Shown: piece by piece, positions 51,993-62,329 of the stretch | How positions within the stretch are numbered: the first letter of the stretch is position 1 | Layout of the letters: each line of letters opens with the position of its first letter | Origin: an uncultured beta proteobacterium | GTDB lineage: Bacteria; Pseudomonadota; Gammaproteobacteria; Burkholderiales; Burkholderiaceae_C | Reading direction: 5' to 3' | DNA: 62,329 bases | Assembly: GCA_903853895.1 (NCBI GenBank) | Contig: CAINUX010000254.1 | Span: 1-62,329 of the forward strand | Notes under the pieces: model-generated | Told to the model about the DNA's origin: nothing | Database searches by the model: none | The model's input: the letters and a program-made list of their open reading frames with translations, nothing else | Made by a program: the position numbers and the translations under genes

Positions 51993-52816
51993 CGCACACC
52001 AAACCCGGAAAACTGATTTGCGTCGGCACCGGCATGCGCATGGCCGGGCAACTGACGCCGCTGGCGCGCAGCTATATCGAGACGGCAGACGTGGTCGTGG
52101 CGGCCGTGCCCAATCGCTTTGCACGCAAATGGCTGCAGGACATTGCCAAGCAATACATTTGCCTGCTGGACTACTACGACGATTGCGATATTGAGGGCAA
52201 AAATCGCCACGATACCTACCGACGCATGTCGGCCACAATCCTGGACGAGGTGCGCGCGGGCAAAACGGTCTGCGCCGCCTTTTATGGCCATCCGGGCATA
52301 TTTGCCTGCATTTCACACATGGCGATCAAGGCCGCGCGCGCCGAAGGTTTCAGTGCAGAAATGTTGCCCGGCATCTCTGCGGAAGACTGCCTGGTCGCAG
52401 ACTTGGGGCTTGACCCCGGTGCCACCGGCATGGTGTCGATGGAAGCCACGCAGTTCATGATTTTCGAGCGCAGACTGGATCCGACCGCACTGCTGATCCT
52501 GTGGCAGCCCTACATTGCCGGTGACCTGACCCGCAAACGTTTTGACACCACATCAGCCCGGTTGCAGGTGCTGGTGGATAAGCTGGCCCGCGACTACCCG
52601 CTGGACCATGCGGTCATCCTGTACGAAGCAGCGACCAATCCCCTGGAAACGCCGCGCATGGATACGATTCGACTGCGCGACCTGCCCACCGCCACGTTGA
52701 ACGGGATCACCACGCTAGTGATACCGGCTGCGTTTACCTTGCAGCGGGATCAAGCAACTGTCGATCTGCTCAATGCCTTGCCGCAGGCAGAGTCAGAAGC
52801 GATGCAAACCGCCTGA
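51989..52816 (+). CDS. Split-borosin peptide alpha-N-methyltransferase (SonM-like)
   Basis: A 275-aa tetrapyrrole-methylase-fold protein. It has the SAM site LICVGTGMRMAGQL (residues 9-22), AVPNRFARKWLQD, the borosin-type catalytic region KNRHDTYRRM (R73, Y77) with upstream Tyr62/63, Y99 in FYGHPGIFACISHMAIKAA, EGFSAEMLPGISAEDCL and LDPGATGMVSMEATQFM. These match borosin methyltransferases (SonM, the OphMA N-terminal domain), which methylate backbone amides of a peptide bound through a borosin-binding domain. No precursor is fused to its C-terminus, so it is a split type. No tetrapyrrole or cobalamin genes are nearby. Confidence 0.88.
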   Translation: MTHTKPGKLICVGTGMRMAGQLTPLARSYIETADVVVAAVPNRFARKWLQDIAKQYICLLDYYDDCDIEGKNRHDTYRRMSATILDEVRAGKTVCAAFYGHPGIFACISHMAIKAARAEGFSAEMLPGISAEDCLVADLGLDPGATGMVSMEATQFMIFERRLDPTALLILWQPYIAGDLTRKRFDTTSARLQVLVDKLARDYPLDHAVILYEAATNPLETPRMDTIRLRDLPTATLNGITTLVIPAAFTLQRDQATVDLLNALPQAESEAMQTA

Positions 52817-52850
52817 TCGCCAGGGGCCTGCATCGACGTGTGGCACGTCT

Positions 52851-52905
52851 GCTACTAAATCAGTAGCTACAAACGCTTATTTCACGAGGGCTAGAGGCCT
52901 GTTTT
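52851..52905 (+). repeat. Dispersed ~55-bp repeat, copy I (best-conserved)
   Basis: GCTACTAAATCAGTAGCT, then ACAAACGCTTATTTCACGAG and GGCTAGAGGCCTGTTTT. The first block is nearly palindromic. It sits between the convergent methyltransferase and parC genes and is used here as the reference copy. Confidence 0.88.
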
Positions 52906-52917
52906 ACCAATAGACCT

Positions 52918-55305
<2,388 letters not shown>

Positions 55306-55311
55306 AGGGGA

Positions 55312-56106
55312 TCAATTCAATAGGTCGGTAGGGGCCTGGGGGGCCAGAAACTCACCACGCACACGGGCAGTCTGCAATGCGCCATCACTGCGCAGGGCTT
55401 GCGGGTTCAACCGGGTGTACAGACTCATCACTGAACGAACGTAGTTTTGGGTTTCTTTGTAATTGGGAATCCGGTTGCCGGCCTTTTGCACGGCGCCCTC
55501 ACCGGCGTTGTAGGCCGCAACGGCCAATTCCAACTGACCCGGAAACAACTTGATCAGGTCGCGCAGGTAGCGCGCACCCGTGTTGATATTGGTCCGCGGG
55601 TCGGTCAGCTTGGCCGCCACGGAGCCGCCACGGTCGTTGGCCAAGCCATAGCGCTGGCCGGTAGCGGGCATTACCTGCATCAGCCCCACGGCGCCCTTGG
55701 GTGACACTGCGGACGGGTCAAAGCCGGACTCCGTGGCAATCACCGCCTGCAACAGGGCCATGTCGAGCTGGTTGGCATCGGCTGCCGTGCGCAGATAGGG
55801 TTTGATGGCCAGAAATGCCGGCGACAACTCCAGACTGGCCACGCTGCGCCCGGCGCCGCCGATCGGCGCGAAGCGTGCCACGGTGGTGACGGTACCGCTG
55901 TCGGACTGGCCCGCAGCATCGGACGCAGGCATGCCACGAAACATCAGCTTGTACCGTGCATCCAACCGGCTGGAAGCAAAGTGCTTGACGCCCCGCGGGT
56001 CTACGTAGGTCCACATGTCGGCGTGAGCCAGGTGCAGGGAACACAACAACGCGGCCCCCAGCAGGGGCGCCCGGAACGCCCGGGCCTTCAACAACAACGA
56101 AACCAT
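55312..56106 (-). CDS. Periplasmic lytic transglycosylase (SLT domain)
   Basis: The start ATG 56106 overlaps the parE stop (TGATG). The 264-aa protein has a signal peptide (ending HLAHA), a short DUF4124-like N-terminus (DMWTYVDPRGVKHFASSRLD) and a goose-lysozyme-like SLT domain: catalytic Glu in VIATESGFDPSAVSPKGAVG, then LMQVMPATGQRYGL and AVAAYNAGEGAVQKAG. It cleaves peptidoglycan to 1,6-anhydromuropeptides. Its position between parE and parC, with overlap on one side and a 6-nt gap on the other, ties wall cleavage to chromosome decatenation. Confidence 0.93.
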   Translation of the reverse strand: MVSLLLKARAFRAPLLGAALLCSLHLAHADMWTYVDPRGVKHFASSRLDARYKLMFRGMPASDAAGQSDSGTVTTVARFAPIGGAGRSVASLELSPAFLAIKPYLRTAADANQLDMALLQAVIATESGFDPSAVSPKGAVGLMQVMPATGQRYGLANDRGGSVAAKLTDPRTNINTGARYLRDLIKLFPGQLELAVAAYNAGEGAVQKAGNRIPNYKETQNYVRSVMSLYTRLNPQALRSDGALQTARVRGEFLAPQAPTDLLN

Positions 56107-58088
56107 CAAATATCTACCTCTACGGAGTCGCCATGCAGTTCCATCAATTCACGCCGCGCGGCGGCCTCGCCCTTGCCCATGAGTTTGGTGATCAGGGCCT
56201 CGGTCGCACCGAAATCGATGGCGCCCAGCATCACGGGCAGCAGGCGGCGCGTGTCGGGGTTGAGCGTGGTGTCCCACAGCTGCTCGGCATTCATTTCGCC
56301 CAGGCCTTTGAAGCGGCTGATGCTCCAGGCCGCCTCGCGCACGCCTTCTTTGCGCAATTTGTCGAGAATTGCCGTTAACTCACCTTCATCCAGCGCATAC
56401 GCCTTGGAAGCCGGCTTCTTTCCACGGGCCGGTGCGTCAACCCGAAACAACGGGGGACGGGCCACATACACGTGCCCGGTCTCGATGAGTTTGGGGAAAT
56501 GGCGGAAGAACAGCGTCAGCAGCAGCACCTGAATGTGGGAGCCGTCCACGTCCGCATCACTCAGGATGCAGACCTTGCCGTAGCGCAGACCGGACATATC
56601 GGGCGAATCATTGGGGCCGTGGGGATCGACGCCAATGGCGACCGAGATGTCGTGGATTTCCGTGTTGGCGAACAATCTGTCGCGGTCCACCTCCCAGGTG
56701 TTGAGCACCTTGCCGCGCAGGGGCAGAATGGCTTGGTTTTCTTTGTCGCGACCCATCTTGGCGCTGCCACCGGCCGAGTCACCCTCGACCAGAAACACCT
56801 CGTTGTAGGCAATGTCCTTGCTTTCGCAGTCGGTGAGCTTGCCGGGCAGCACGGCCACACCCGAACTTTTGCGTTTTTCGACCTTTTGGCCGGCCTTTTG
56901 TCGGCTTTGGGCGGCTTTGATCGCCAACTCCGCCAATTTCTTGCCGTATTCCACGTGCTGGTTCAGCCACAGCTCCAGCGCGGGGCGCACAAAGCTGGAG
57001 ACCAGACGCACGGCATCGCGCGAATTGAGGCGCTCCTTGATTTGGCCCTGGAACTGGGGGTCCAGCACCTTGGTGGACAGCACATAGCTGGCGCGGGCAA
57101 ACACGTCTTCGGGCATTAGCTTCACACCCTTGGGCAGCAGCGAATGCAACTCGATAAAGCTCTTGACCGCCGTGAACAGGCCGTCGCGCAGGCCGCTCTC
57201 ATGCGTGCCACCAGCACTAGTGGGAATCAGGTTGACGTAGCTCTCGCGCACCGGCTGGCCGTCTTCGGTAAAGGCCACGCACCACGAGGCGCCCTCCCCT
57301 TCGGCGAAATTGTCACTCTGGCTGTCGGCAAAGCCTTCGCCTTCGAACAGCGGAATGACAGGATCACCGTTGAGCGTTTGCGTCAGGTAGTCACGCAGAC
57401 CGCCCTTGTAGAGCCAGGTCTGCGTTTCCTTGGTCTTTTCCACCAGCAGGGACACGCTGACACCAGGCATCAGTACCGCCTTGCTGCGCAACAAGTGCGT
57501 CAGTTCGGCCATGGGCAACACTGCGGACTCAAAGTATTTGGCGTCGGGCCAGACGCGCACCGTCGTACCGGATTTGCGCTCACCCTCGCCGATCTTGCGG
57601 GTTTGCAGCGCCTGGGTCACGTCGCCGTTCTCAAACACCAGTGCGGCCACCATGCCCTCGCGGTAGGACGTGGCCTCCAGCCGTTTGGCCAGGGCATTGG
57701 TCACGCTGACGCCAACGCCGTGCAGACCGCCGGAGAAGCTGTAGGCACCGCCCTTGCCTTTGTCGAACTTGCCACCGGCGTGCAGGCGGGTGAACACCAG
57801 TTCAATGACCGGCGCCTTTTCTTCGGGGTGCATGCCAAAAGGGATGCCGCGGCCATCGTCTTCAACGGTGACGGAGCCATCCATGTGGACGATGACCTTG
57901 ATCTTTTTGCCAAATCCACCCAGGGATTCATCGGCCGCGTTGTCCAGCACTTCCTGGATGACGTGCAACGGATTGTCGGTGCGGGTGTACATGCCCGGAC
58001 GCTGTTTAACAGGCTCCAGGCCCTTGAGAACGCGGATGGAACCTTCGGAATATTCGGGGGTGGCGGATGCTGGTGGTTTAGCTGACAT
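56106..58088 (-). CDS. parE: DNA topoisomerase IV subunit B
   Basis: A 660-aa GHKL ATPase/TOPRIM protein: VLDNAADESLGGFGKKIKV (ATP-binding Asn), FSGGLHGVGVSVTNALAKRL, and the TOPRIM region with EGDSAGGSAKMGRDKENQAI (catalytic Glu) and LSDADVDGSHI (DxD). The length and sequence around PLRGKVLNTWEVD fit ParE. It supplies ATP hydrolysis for the topoisomerase IV heterotetramer. It is the first gene of the parE-SLT-parC operon. Confidence 0.95.
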   Translation of the reverse strand: MSAKPPASATPEYSEGSIRVLKGLEPVKQRPGMYTRTDNPLHVIQEVLDNAADESLGGFGKKIKVIVHMDGSVTVEDDGRGIPFGMHPEEKAPVIELVFTRLHAGGKFDKGKGGAYSFSGGLHGVGVSVTNALAKRLEATSYREGMVAALVFENGDVTQALQTRKIGEGERKSGTTVRVWPDAKYFESAVLPMAELTHLLRSKAVLMPGVSVSLLVEKTKETQTWLYKGGLRDYLTQTLNGDPVIPLFEGEGFADSQSDNFAEGEGASWCVAFTEDGQPVRESYVNLIPTSAGGTHESGLRDGLFTAVKSFIELHSLLPKGVKLMPEDVFARASYVLSTKVLDPQFQGQIKERLNSRDAVRLVSSFVRPALELWLNQHVEYGKKLAELAIKAAQSRQKAGQKVEKRKSSGVAVLPGKLTDCESKDIAYNEVFLVEGDSAGGSAKMGRDKENQAILPLRGKVLNTWEVDRDRLFANTEIHDISVAIGVDPHGPNDSPDMSGLRYGKVCILSDADVDGSHIQVLLLTLFFRHFPKLIETGHVYVARPPLFRVDAPARGKKPASKAYALDEGELTAILDKLRKEGVREAAWSISRFKGLGEMNAEQLWDTTLNPDTRRLLPVMLGAIDFGATEALITKLMGKGEAAARRELMELHGDSVEVDI

Positions 58089-58202
58089 AGGGCGGCATTG
58101 TAATCGGCTAGCCCCGGCAGGCTGTACGTAAATACAGCCTCACAATGGGATGGCATTGCCCAAGACCCGGCAACGGGCTCCCGGATTGGCGACAATCCAG
58201 CT

Positions 58203-59429
58203 ATGCGCGCATCTTCCACATCACTGTCGACCCTGCAGGTACTGGCTTGCGGCGCCACTATCGTCACCCTGTCCATGGGTATTCGCCACGGCTTTGGCTT
58301 GTGGTTGCAGCCCATCACGCAAGACCAGGGCTGGACTCGGGAAACCTTTGCGCTGGCCATTGCGATCCAGAATCTGGTCTGGGGTATTTCCGGCATTTTT
58401 GCCGGCATTGCGGCCGACCGGTTTGGCGCCTTCAAGGTCATCGTGGTGGGCTCGCTGCTCTATGCGCTGGGACTGGTCGGCATGGCCTACGCCAACACGC
58501 CGCTGCTGTTTTCGCTCAGCACCGGGGTGCTGATCGGCATGGCCCAGGCTGGCACCACCTATGCGGTCATCTATGGGGTGATTGGACGCAACGTAAGCGC
58601 CGAGAAACGCTCCTGGGCCATGGGCGTGGCAGCAGCGGCCGGCTCGTTCGGGCAATTTCTGATGGTGCCGACCGAAGGCTTTTTGATCAGCCACTTTGGC
58701 TGGCAACAGGCGTTGGTGCTGCTGGGCATGGCATCCCTGCTGATGATTCCCCTGTCGTGGGGGCTGCGCGAGCCCGGTTTTGCGAGCGGCGGCGCCCCGG
58801 CGCGGGACCAGAGCATTAGCCAGGCCCTGCGCGAGGCCCTCAAATACCCGAGCTTCCAGTTGCTGATGGCGGGATACTTTGTGTGCGGTTTTCAGGTGGT
58901 TTTCATTGGCGTGCACATGCCCAGCTACCTCAAGGACAAGGGACTTTCGCCTCAGGTTGCCAGCTATGCCCTGGCGCTGATCGGCTTGTTCAATGTATTT
59001 GGCACCTATGCCGCTGGCGCGCTGGGCCAAAAAATGGCGAAGAAGAACATCCTGGCCTTTATTTACCTGGCCCGCGCCATCGCCATCAGCGTGTTTTTGC
59101 TGGTGCCGCTGTCACCGGCCAGTGTGTATGTATTCTCGGCCGTTATGGGGCTGCTGTGGCTATCCACCGTACCGCCCACCAATGCCACCGTGGCACAGAT
59201 ATTCGGCGTGGCGCATCTGTCCATGCTGGGTGGATTCGTCTTTTTCAGCCACCAGATCGGGTCGTTCATGGGGGTGTGGCTGGGAGGCTTTCTGTATGAC
59301 AAGACCGGCAGCTACGACATCGTCTGGTACATCGCCATCGCGTTGGGGATTGCCGCGGCGTTGATCAACCTGCCTGTCAAAGAGGCTGCCATTGTCCGCG
59401 GTATGCCTCGGGGCGCGGTGACGCCATGA
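58203..59429 (+). CDS. MFS transporter (OFA/monocarboxylate-like)
   Basis: 408 aa with twelve membrane helices. The N-terminus SMGIRHGFGLWLQPITQDQGWTRE and the loop GIAADRFGAFKVIVVGSLLY match the subgroup of MFS proteins related to oxalate/formate antiporters and monocarboxylate transporters, common in Burkholderiales. The substrate is unknown. Its stop overlaps the start of a 41-aa membrane peptide gene (ATGA). Confidence 0.88.
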   Translation: MRASSTSLSTLQVLACGATIVTLSMGIRHGFGLWLQPITQDQGWTRETFALAIAIQNLVWGISGIFAGIAADRFGAFKVIVVGSLLYALGLVGMAYANTPLLFSLSTGVLIGMAQAGTTYAVIYGVIGRNVSAEKRSWAMGVAAAAGSFGQFLMVPTEGFLISHFGWQQALVLLGMASLLMIPLSWGLREPGFASGGAPARDQSISQALREALKYPSFQLLMAGYFVCGFQVVFIGVHMPSYLKDKGLSPQVASYALALIGLFNVFGTYAAGALGQKMAKKNILAFIYLARAIAISVFLLVPLSPASVYVFSAVMGLLWLSTVPPTNATVAQIFGVAHLSMLGGFVFFSHQIGSFMGVWLGGFLYDKTGSYDIVWYIAIALGIAAALINLPVKEAAIVRGMPRGAVTP

Positions 59430-59551
59430 GCACGCGCCTTCGCCTGTTGATGGGAGTGCTGGCCATGGGGGTGCTGGGCGCCGTCTTCCTGTTGTACAGC
59501 CAACCCGACTTCATGGTGCAAATGGCCAATCAGCTGTGGTCGTGCTTTTGA
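59426..59551 (+). CDS. 41-aa single-helix membrane peptide
   Basis: A short frame starting ATGA on the MFS stop: MSTRLRLLMGVLAMGVLGAV, then [21 protein letters not shown]. One hydrophobic helix (about 5-24) is followed by an amphipathic segment ending W-S-C-F. Coupling to the MFS gene and overlap with the next gene (GTG 59536) argue for real translation. The QPDFMVxMANQLWxCF ending looks like that of small proteins in related bacteria, from memory. It may assist the transporter; this is not shown. Confidence 0.65.
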   Translation: MSTRLRLLMGVLAMGVLGAVFLLYSQPDFMVQMANQLWSCF

Positions 59552-60084
59552 ATCCCTCGCCCTGGATCGTTCGTTGGTCGCACCTCTTGGAGCCCGGAGC
59601 AACCGTGCTGGATATTGCCTGTGGAAGTGGTCGGCACCTGGCTTGGTTTGCGGCCCGCCAGCATGCTGTCACGGGTGTCGATCGCGACACCAATCAAGCC
59701 CGTTTGCATGCGCCCTGCGCAGAGCTGCTGTGCGCCGACATTGAGAACAATCCATGGCCTTTGCAGATCGACGGTGCCCTGCGGACCTTTGGCGCAGTGG
59801 TGGTGACCAATTATCTGTGGCGGCCCTCAATGCAAACGGTAGTGAACAGCGTCGCTCCGGGCGGGGTGCTGCTCTATGAAACCTTCGCAGACGGCAATGA
59901 AACGCTGGGGCGCCCGTCGCGGCCTGATTTTCTGTTGCAACCCGGTGAATTGCTGCAAGCCTGTGCGGGGCTGGAGGTCGTGGCCTATGAAAACGGTACC
60001 CTGCAGGACCCGCCCCGCGTTGTGCAGCGCATTGCCGCCGTTCGTGCGCCTGCTAGCAAATGTGCTCTGACCCCAAGTCGCTAA
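59536..60084 (+). CDS. Class I SAM-dependent methyltransferase
   Basis: 182 aa with motif [34 protein letters not shown] and [20 protein letters not shown], similar to TehB-like small methyltransferases; the substrate is unknown. The start is uncertain: GTG 59536 or 59542, or TTG 59548, all overlapping or abutting the small peptide gene, so translation is probably coupled. Its 3' end overlaps the dapA promoter region. Confidence 0.85.
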   Translation: MVVLLNPSPWIVRWSHLLEPGATVLDIACGSGRHLAWFAARQHAVTGVDRDTNQARLHAPCAELLCADIENNPWPLQIDGALRTFGAVVVTNYLWRPSMQTVVNSVAPGGVLLYETFADGNETLGRPSRPDFLLQPGELLQACAGLEVVAYENGTLQDPPRVVQRIAAVRAPASKCALTPSR

Positions 60085-60087
60085 AAT
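60082..60087 (+). promoter_or_regulatory. Candidate -10 box of dapA-bamC
   Basis: TAAAAT at the end of the methyltransferase gene, 32 nt before the dapA ATG at 60114. Its stop codon (TAA) is part of the hexamer. Confidence 0.4.
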
Positions 60088-60113
60088 ATCCGATTACAGA
60101 ACAAATGATCGAC

Positions 60114-61007
60114 ATGAACTCACCTCAAGGCCCAATCACAGGCAGCATCGTGGCGCTGATCACCCCAATGCTGGACGATGGCTCCGTGGACTACCCGGCG
60201 CTGCGCAAGCTGATCGATTGGCACATCGCCGAAGGGACCGACTGCATCGGCGTCGTGGGCACCACGGGGGAGTCCCCGACCGTCAGTGTTGAAGAACATT
60301 GCGAGATCATCCGCGTGTCAGTGGAGCAGTCCGCTGGTCGGGTGCCCATCATGGCGGGTTGCGGTGCGAATTCGACCGCTGAGGCCATTGAATTGGCTCG
60401 GTTTGCGAAGAAGGTAGGCGCCGACTGCCAGTTGCAAGTAGTACCCTACTACAACAAGCCCACCCAGGAAGGGCAGTACCTGCACTTCAAGGCGATTGCT
60501 GAGGCGGTGGATTTGCCCGTGGTGCTGTACAACGTGCCCGGACGCTCTGTCGCTGATATGGCACATGACACGGTCATGCGTCTGGCCAAGGTGCCCGGCA
60601 TTGTGGGCATCAAGGAAGCCACCGGCAATATCGAACGCGCGCAGTGGCTGATCAAGGACGCCCCGAAGGGTTTTGCGATCTACTCAGGCGATGACCCGAC
60701 CGCTGTCGCCCTGATGTTGTGTGGCGGCCAAGGCAATGTGAGCGTGACAGCGAATGTGGCTCCACGACTCATGCACGAGCTGTGCGCGGCGGCTATAGCT
60801 GGCAACGTGCAACGTGCGATGGAAATTCAATTGCGTTTGTTGCCGCTGCATAAGGCGCTTTTCGTAGAATCCAACCCCATCCCTGTCAAATGGGCCGCAG
60901 CCCGCATGGGACTGTGTAAAGATGCGCTTCGCCTGCCATTGACCATTATGACCGAAGACAATAGGCCAACGCTGGAGCGCGCTATGCGCGCCACCGGCTT
61001 GATCTGA
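60114..61007 (+). CDS. dapA: 4-hydroxy-tetrahydrodipicolinate synthase
   Basis: 297 aa from ATG 60114 (ATG 60105 is possible). Motifs are [52 protein letters not shown] (catalytic Tyr), [10 protein letters not shown] and the Schiff-base Lys in [11 protein letters not shown]. It condenses pyruvate with aspartate semialdehyde in lysine and diaminopimelate synthesis. It is followed by bamC 27 nt downstream, as in E. coli. Confidence 0.96.
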   Translation: MNSPQGPITGSIVALITPMLDDGSVDYPALRKLIDWHIAEGTDCIGVVGTTGESPTVSVEEHCEIIRVSVEQSAGRVPIMAGCGANSTAEAIELARFAKKVGADCQLQVVPYYNKPTQEGQYLHFKAIAEAVDLPVVLYNVPGRSVADMAHDTVMRLAKVPGIVGIKEATGNIERAQWLIKDAPKGFAIYSGDDPTAVALMLCGGQGNVSVTANVAPRLMHELCAAAIAGNVQRAMEIQLRLLPLHKALFVESNPIPVKWAAARMGLCKDALRLPLTIMTEDNRPTLERAMRATGLI

Positions 61008-61034
61008 GTCCCTTTTTCCATTTCGAGGATTTCT

Positions 61035-62138
61035 GTGAACCCTTTCTTCAAATTGACGCTGGTTAGCGCAGCGATATCACTGTCGGCCTGTACCGTTCTG
61101 CAAGCCGACAAGGTGGACTATCGCAGCGCCAGCAACGTCAAGGTTCCTACGCTGGATGTTCCGCCCGACCTGACGCAGTTGTCCAAGGACACACATTACG
61201 CGGTGGTGGGCGGTGCGGTGTCCGCGTCGAGCCTCAAGGCGGGTCTGCCAACCACCGCAGCAGCCCCGACTGTTGCAGTGGCTGCCTTGGGAGATGTACG
61301 CATTGAACGCGCCGGCAACCAACGCTGGCTAGTGGTGAATCGTCCCGCCGACAAGCTATGGGACCCGGTGAAAGACTTCTGGCAGGAAAATGGTTTCCTC
61401 TTGGCCATGGACCAAAACACCCTGGGCATCATGGAAACCGACTGGGCAGAGAACCGGGCCAAGATCCCACAGGATATTGTCCGCTCCACATTGGGCAAGT
61501 TGCTTGACTCCCTGTATTCAACGGCAGAGCGTGACAAGTTTCGCACACGCCTTGAGCGCAATGTCAACGGGGAGACCGAAATCTTTATCAGCCACCGCGG
61601 CATGATTGAAACGGTCACTGATAAGTCCAGCCAAGAAGCTGGCAACACCGTTTGGCAGCCACGGGCGGCAGACCCGGAACTCGAAGCCGAGTTCTTGCGT
61701 CGACTGATGGTCAAGTTGGGTGTGAGCGAGCCGCAAGCCAAGACTCTGGTGGCCGGTGCGGCCCCGGTGAAAAAGACGGCAGACGTTGCCACCGAAAACG
61801 GCCAACCCGTGGTACGCATGGAAGAAGGGTTTGACAGCGCTTGGCGCCGCGTGGGCCTGGCACTGGATCGCACCGGCTTTACCGTTGAGGACCGTGACCG
61901 CAAGCAGGGGATCTACTTTGTGCGCTACGTACCACTCAATGCAGACAAGTCGGAACCCGGCTTTTTCAGCAAGCTGTTCAGTAGCTCGGACAAAAACTCG
62001 GATGCAGCCAAGTTCCAGATTGCTGTGCGCAGTGTGGCCAATGTGACCACGGTATCGGTACTGGACTCCAAGGGCGCGCCTGAAACCTCGGTGTCCGCAC
62101 AGCGCATCGTGAAAGTGATTGCCGACGACATCAAGTAA
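61035..62138 (+). CDS. bamC: Outer-membrane assembly lipoprotein BamC
   Basis: The GTG start at 61035 has a GAGG site. The 367-aa protein has a lipoprotein signal with lipobox LSAC, the BamC N-terminal unstructured segment (DKVDYRSASNVKVPTLDVPP, then DLT), which in E. coli contacts BamD, and two helix-grip domains (about 90-190 and 245-365, e.g. MEEGFDSAWRRVGLALDRTG). It is a component of the beta-barrel assembly machine. Confidence 0.93.
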   Translation: MNPFFKLTLVSAAISLSACTVLQADKVDYRSASNVKVPTLDVPPDLTQLSKDTHYAVVGGAVSASSLKAGLPTTAAAPTVAVAALGDVRIERAGNQRWLVVNRPADKLWDPVKDFWQENGFLLAMDQNTLGIMETDWAENRAKIPQDIVRSTLGKLLDSLYSTAERDKFRTRLERNVNGETEIFISHRGMIETVTDKSSQEAGNTVWQPRAADPELEAEFLRRLMVKLGVSEPQAKTLVAGAAPVKKTADVATENGQPVVRMEEGFDSAWRRVGLALDRTGFTVEDRDRKQGIYFVRYVPLNADKSEPGFFSKLFSSSDKNSDAAKFQIAVRSVANVTTVSVLDSKGAPETSVSAQRIVKVIADDIK

Positions 62139-62201
62139 GCCGCCGCCGCCACTACATCCCGGAGGCTTGGCGGCCTTTGCGGATGTTGCTGACCCGTCCT
62201 G

Positions 62202-62329
62202 CTATAGGTTGACACCTAAAGTTGCAGGATTTACCGGCTGACGAACTCCAGCCAGAGACGCCCGATGTACCTCATCGGGCGTTTTCAATTGTAGTGAGAA
62301 GTGAGGCCGCTCCAGGTTGTAGATGGCCA
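62202..62329 (-). mobile_element. C-terminal fragment of an IS3-type transposase (runs off the window)
   Basis: Reading minus from the window edge to the stop at 62202 gives 42 codons: IYNLERPHFSLQLKTPDEVH, then RASLAGVRQPVNPA and TLGVNL. The YNxxRPHxSLxxxTPxEVHRA pattern is the C-terminus of the rve integrase domain in IS3-family OrfB. The rest of the element lies beyond 62329. The IS end is probably within 62139-62201, but no terminal repeat can be confirmed with only one end. Confidence 0.85.

Noticed and set aside
51989..52816. Annotation as a cobalamin or siroheme (tetrapyrrole) methylase
   Set aside because: The fold is shared, but the catalytic Arg/Tyr region and surrounding sequence match borosin enzymes, and no cobalamin or heme genes are in the window.
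60784..60810. Possible repeat fragment (GGCTATAGCTGG) in dapA
   Set aside because: Only a dozen bases resemble the first block and the GAGGGCTAG block is missing. The protein segment fits normal DapA.

Overview
The window is chromosomal DNA from a GC-rich betaproteobacterium, most likely a Rhodoferax/Polaromonas-like member of the Comamonadaceae (Burkholderiales). The gene content supports this: DUF3579 and DUF3297 proteins, a Bug-type solute-binding protein, the hda-HAD-pcnB-folK cluster, dapA followed by bamC, TAAAAT-type -10 boxes, and a dispersed ~55-bp repeat carrying GAGGGCTAGAGGCC. The species is an inference; no rRNA or tRNA gene is present.

Layout. 1-683: non-coding, holding a divergent inverted repeat pair and one copy of the dispersed repeat. 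684-5764: an orphan ParA-like ATPase, a decayed transglutaminase and an ATP-grasp/alpha-E plus transglutaminase pair. 5838-9793: a RidA-family protein, a 7TM diguanylate cyclase and a chemoreceptor. 9875-14480 (minus): AI-2E-type permease, hda, HAD phosphatase, pcnB, folK. 14562-18718: purM, a second orphan ParA-like ATPase, an isochorismatase-GlxA pair and a small membrane protein. 18762-24566 (minus): two peptidase-type genes, then murJ-sirB1. 24809-26886: rpsT, a His-tailed EamA transporter divergent from a cupredoxin. 27350-29535: argD-argF. 29557-32817: small proteins and a monooxygenase-Bug-methyltransferase operon. 32883-40434: trhP, a FimV-like protein, several unknowns, an MFS protein and a stand-alone molybdopterin oxidoreductase. 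40572-49357: an SbmA/YddA-like ABC exporter and a TetR-controlled tripartite RND pump. 49360-52816: a split-borosin RiPP locus. 52918-58088 (minus): parE, a lytic transglycosylase and parC. 58203-62138: MFS, a 41-aa membrane peptide, a methyltransferase, dapA, bamC. 62202 to the end: the C-terminus of a transposase.

Most notable locus. At 49988-52816 three tightly packed genes encode a 73-aa LigA-like peptide, a periplasmic-repeat/GGDEF diguanylate cyclase, and a tetrapyrrole-methylase-fold protein that closely resembles the backbone alpha-N-methyltransferases of split borosins (SonM type). The peptide matches the SonA borosin precursor in length and helical architecture, but its predicted core is unusually polar. 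A c-di-GMP enzyme between precursor and methyltransferase, translationally coupled to the methyltransferase, is an unusual arrangement.

Second theme. A ~55-bp repeat occurs at least ten times. Two copies supply the last codons and stop of genes, and four lie in frame inside conserved genes (argF, a HAD phosphatase, murJ, the molybdopterin oxidoreductase).
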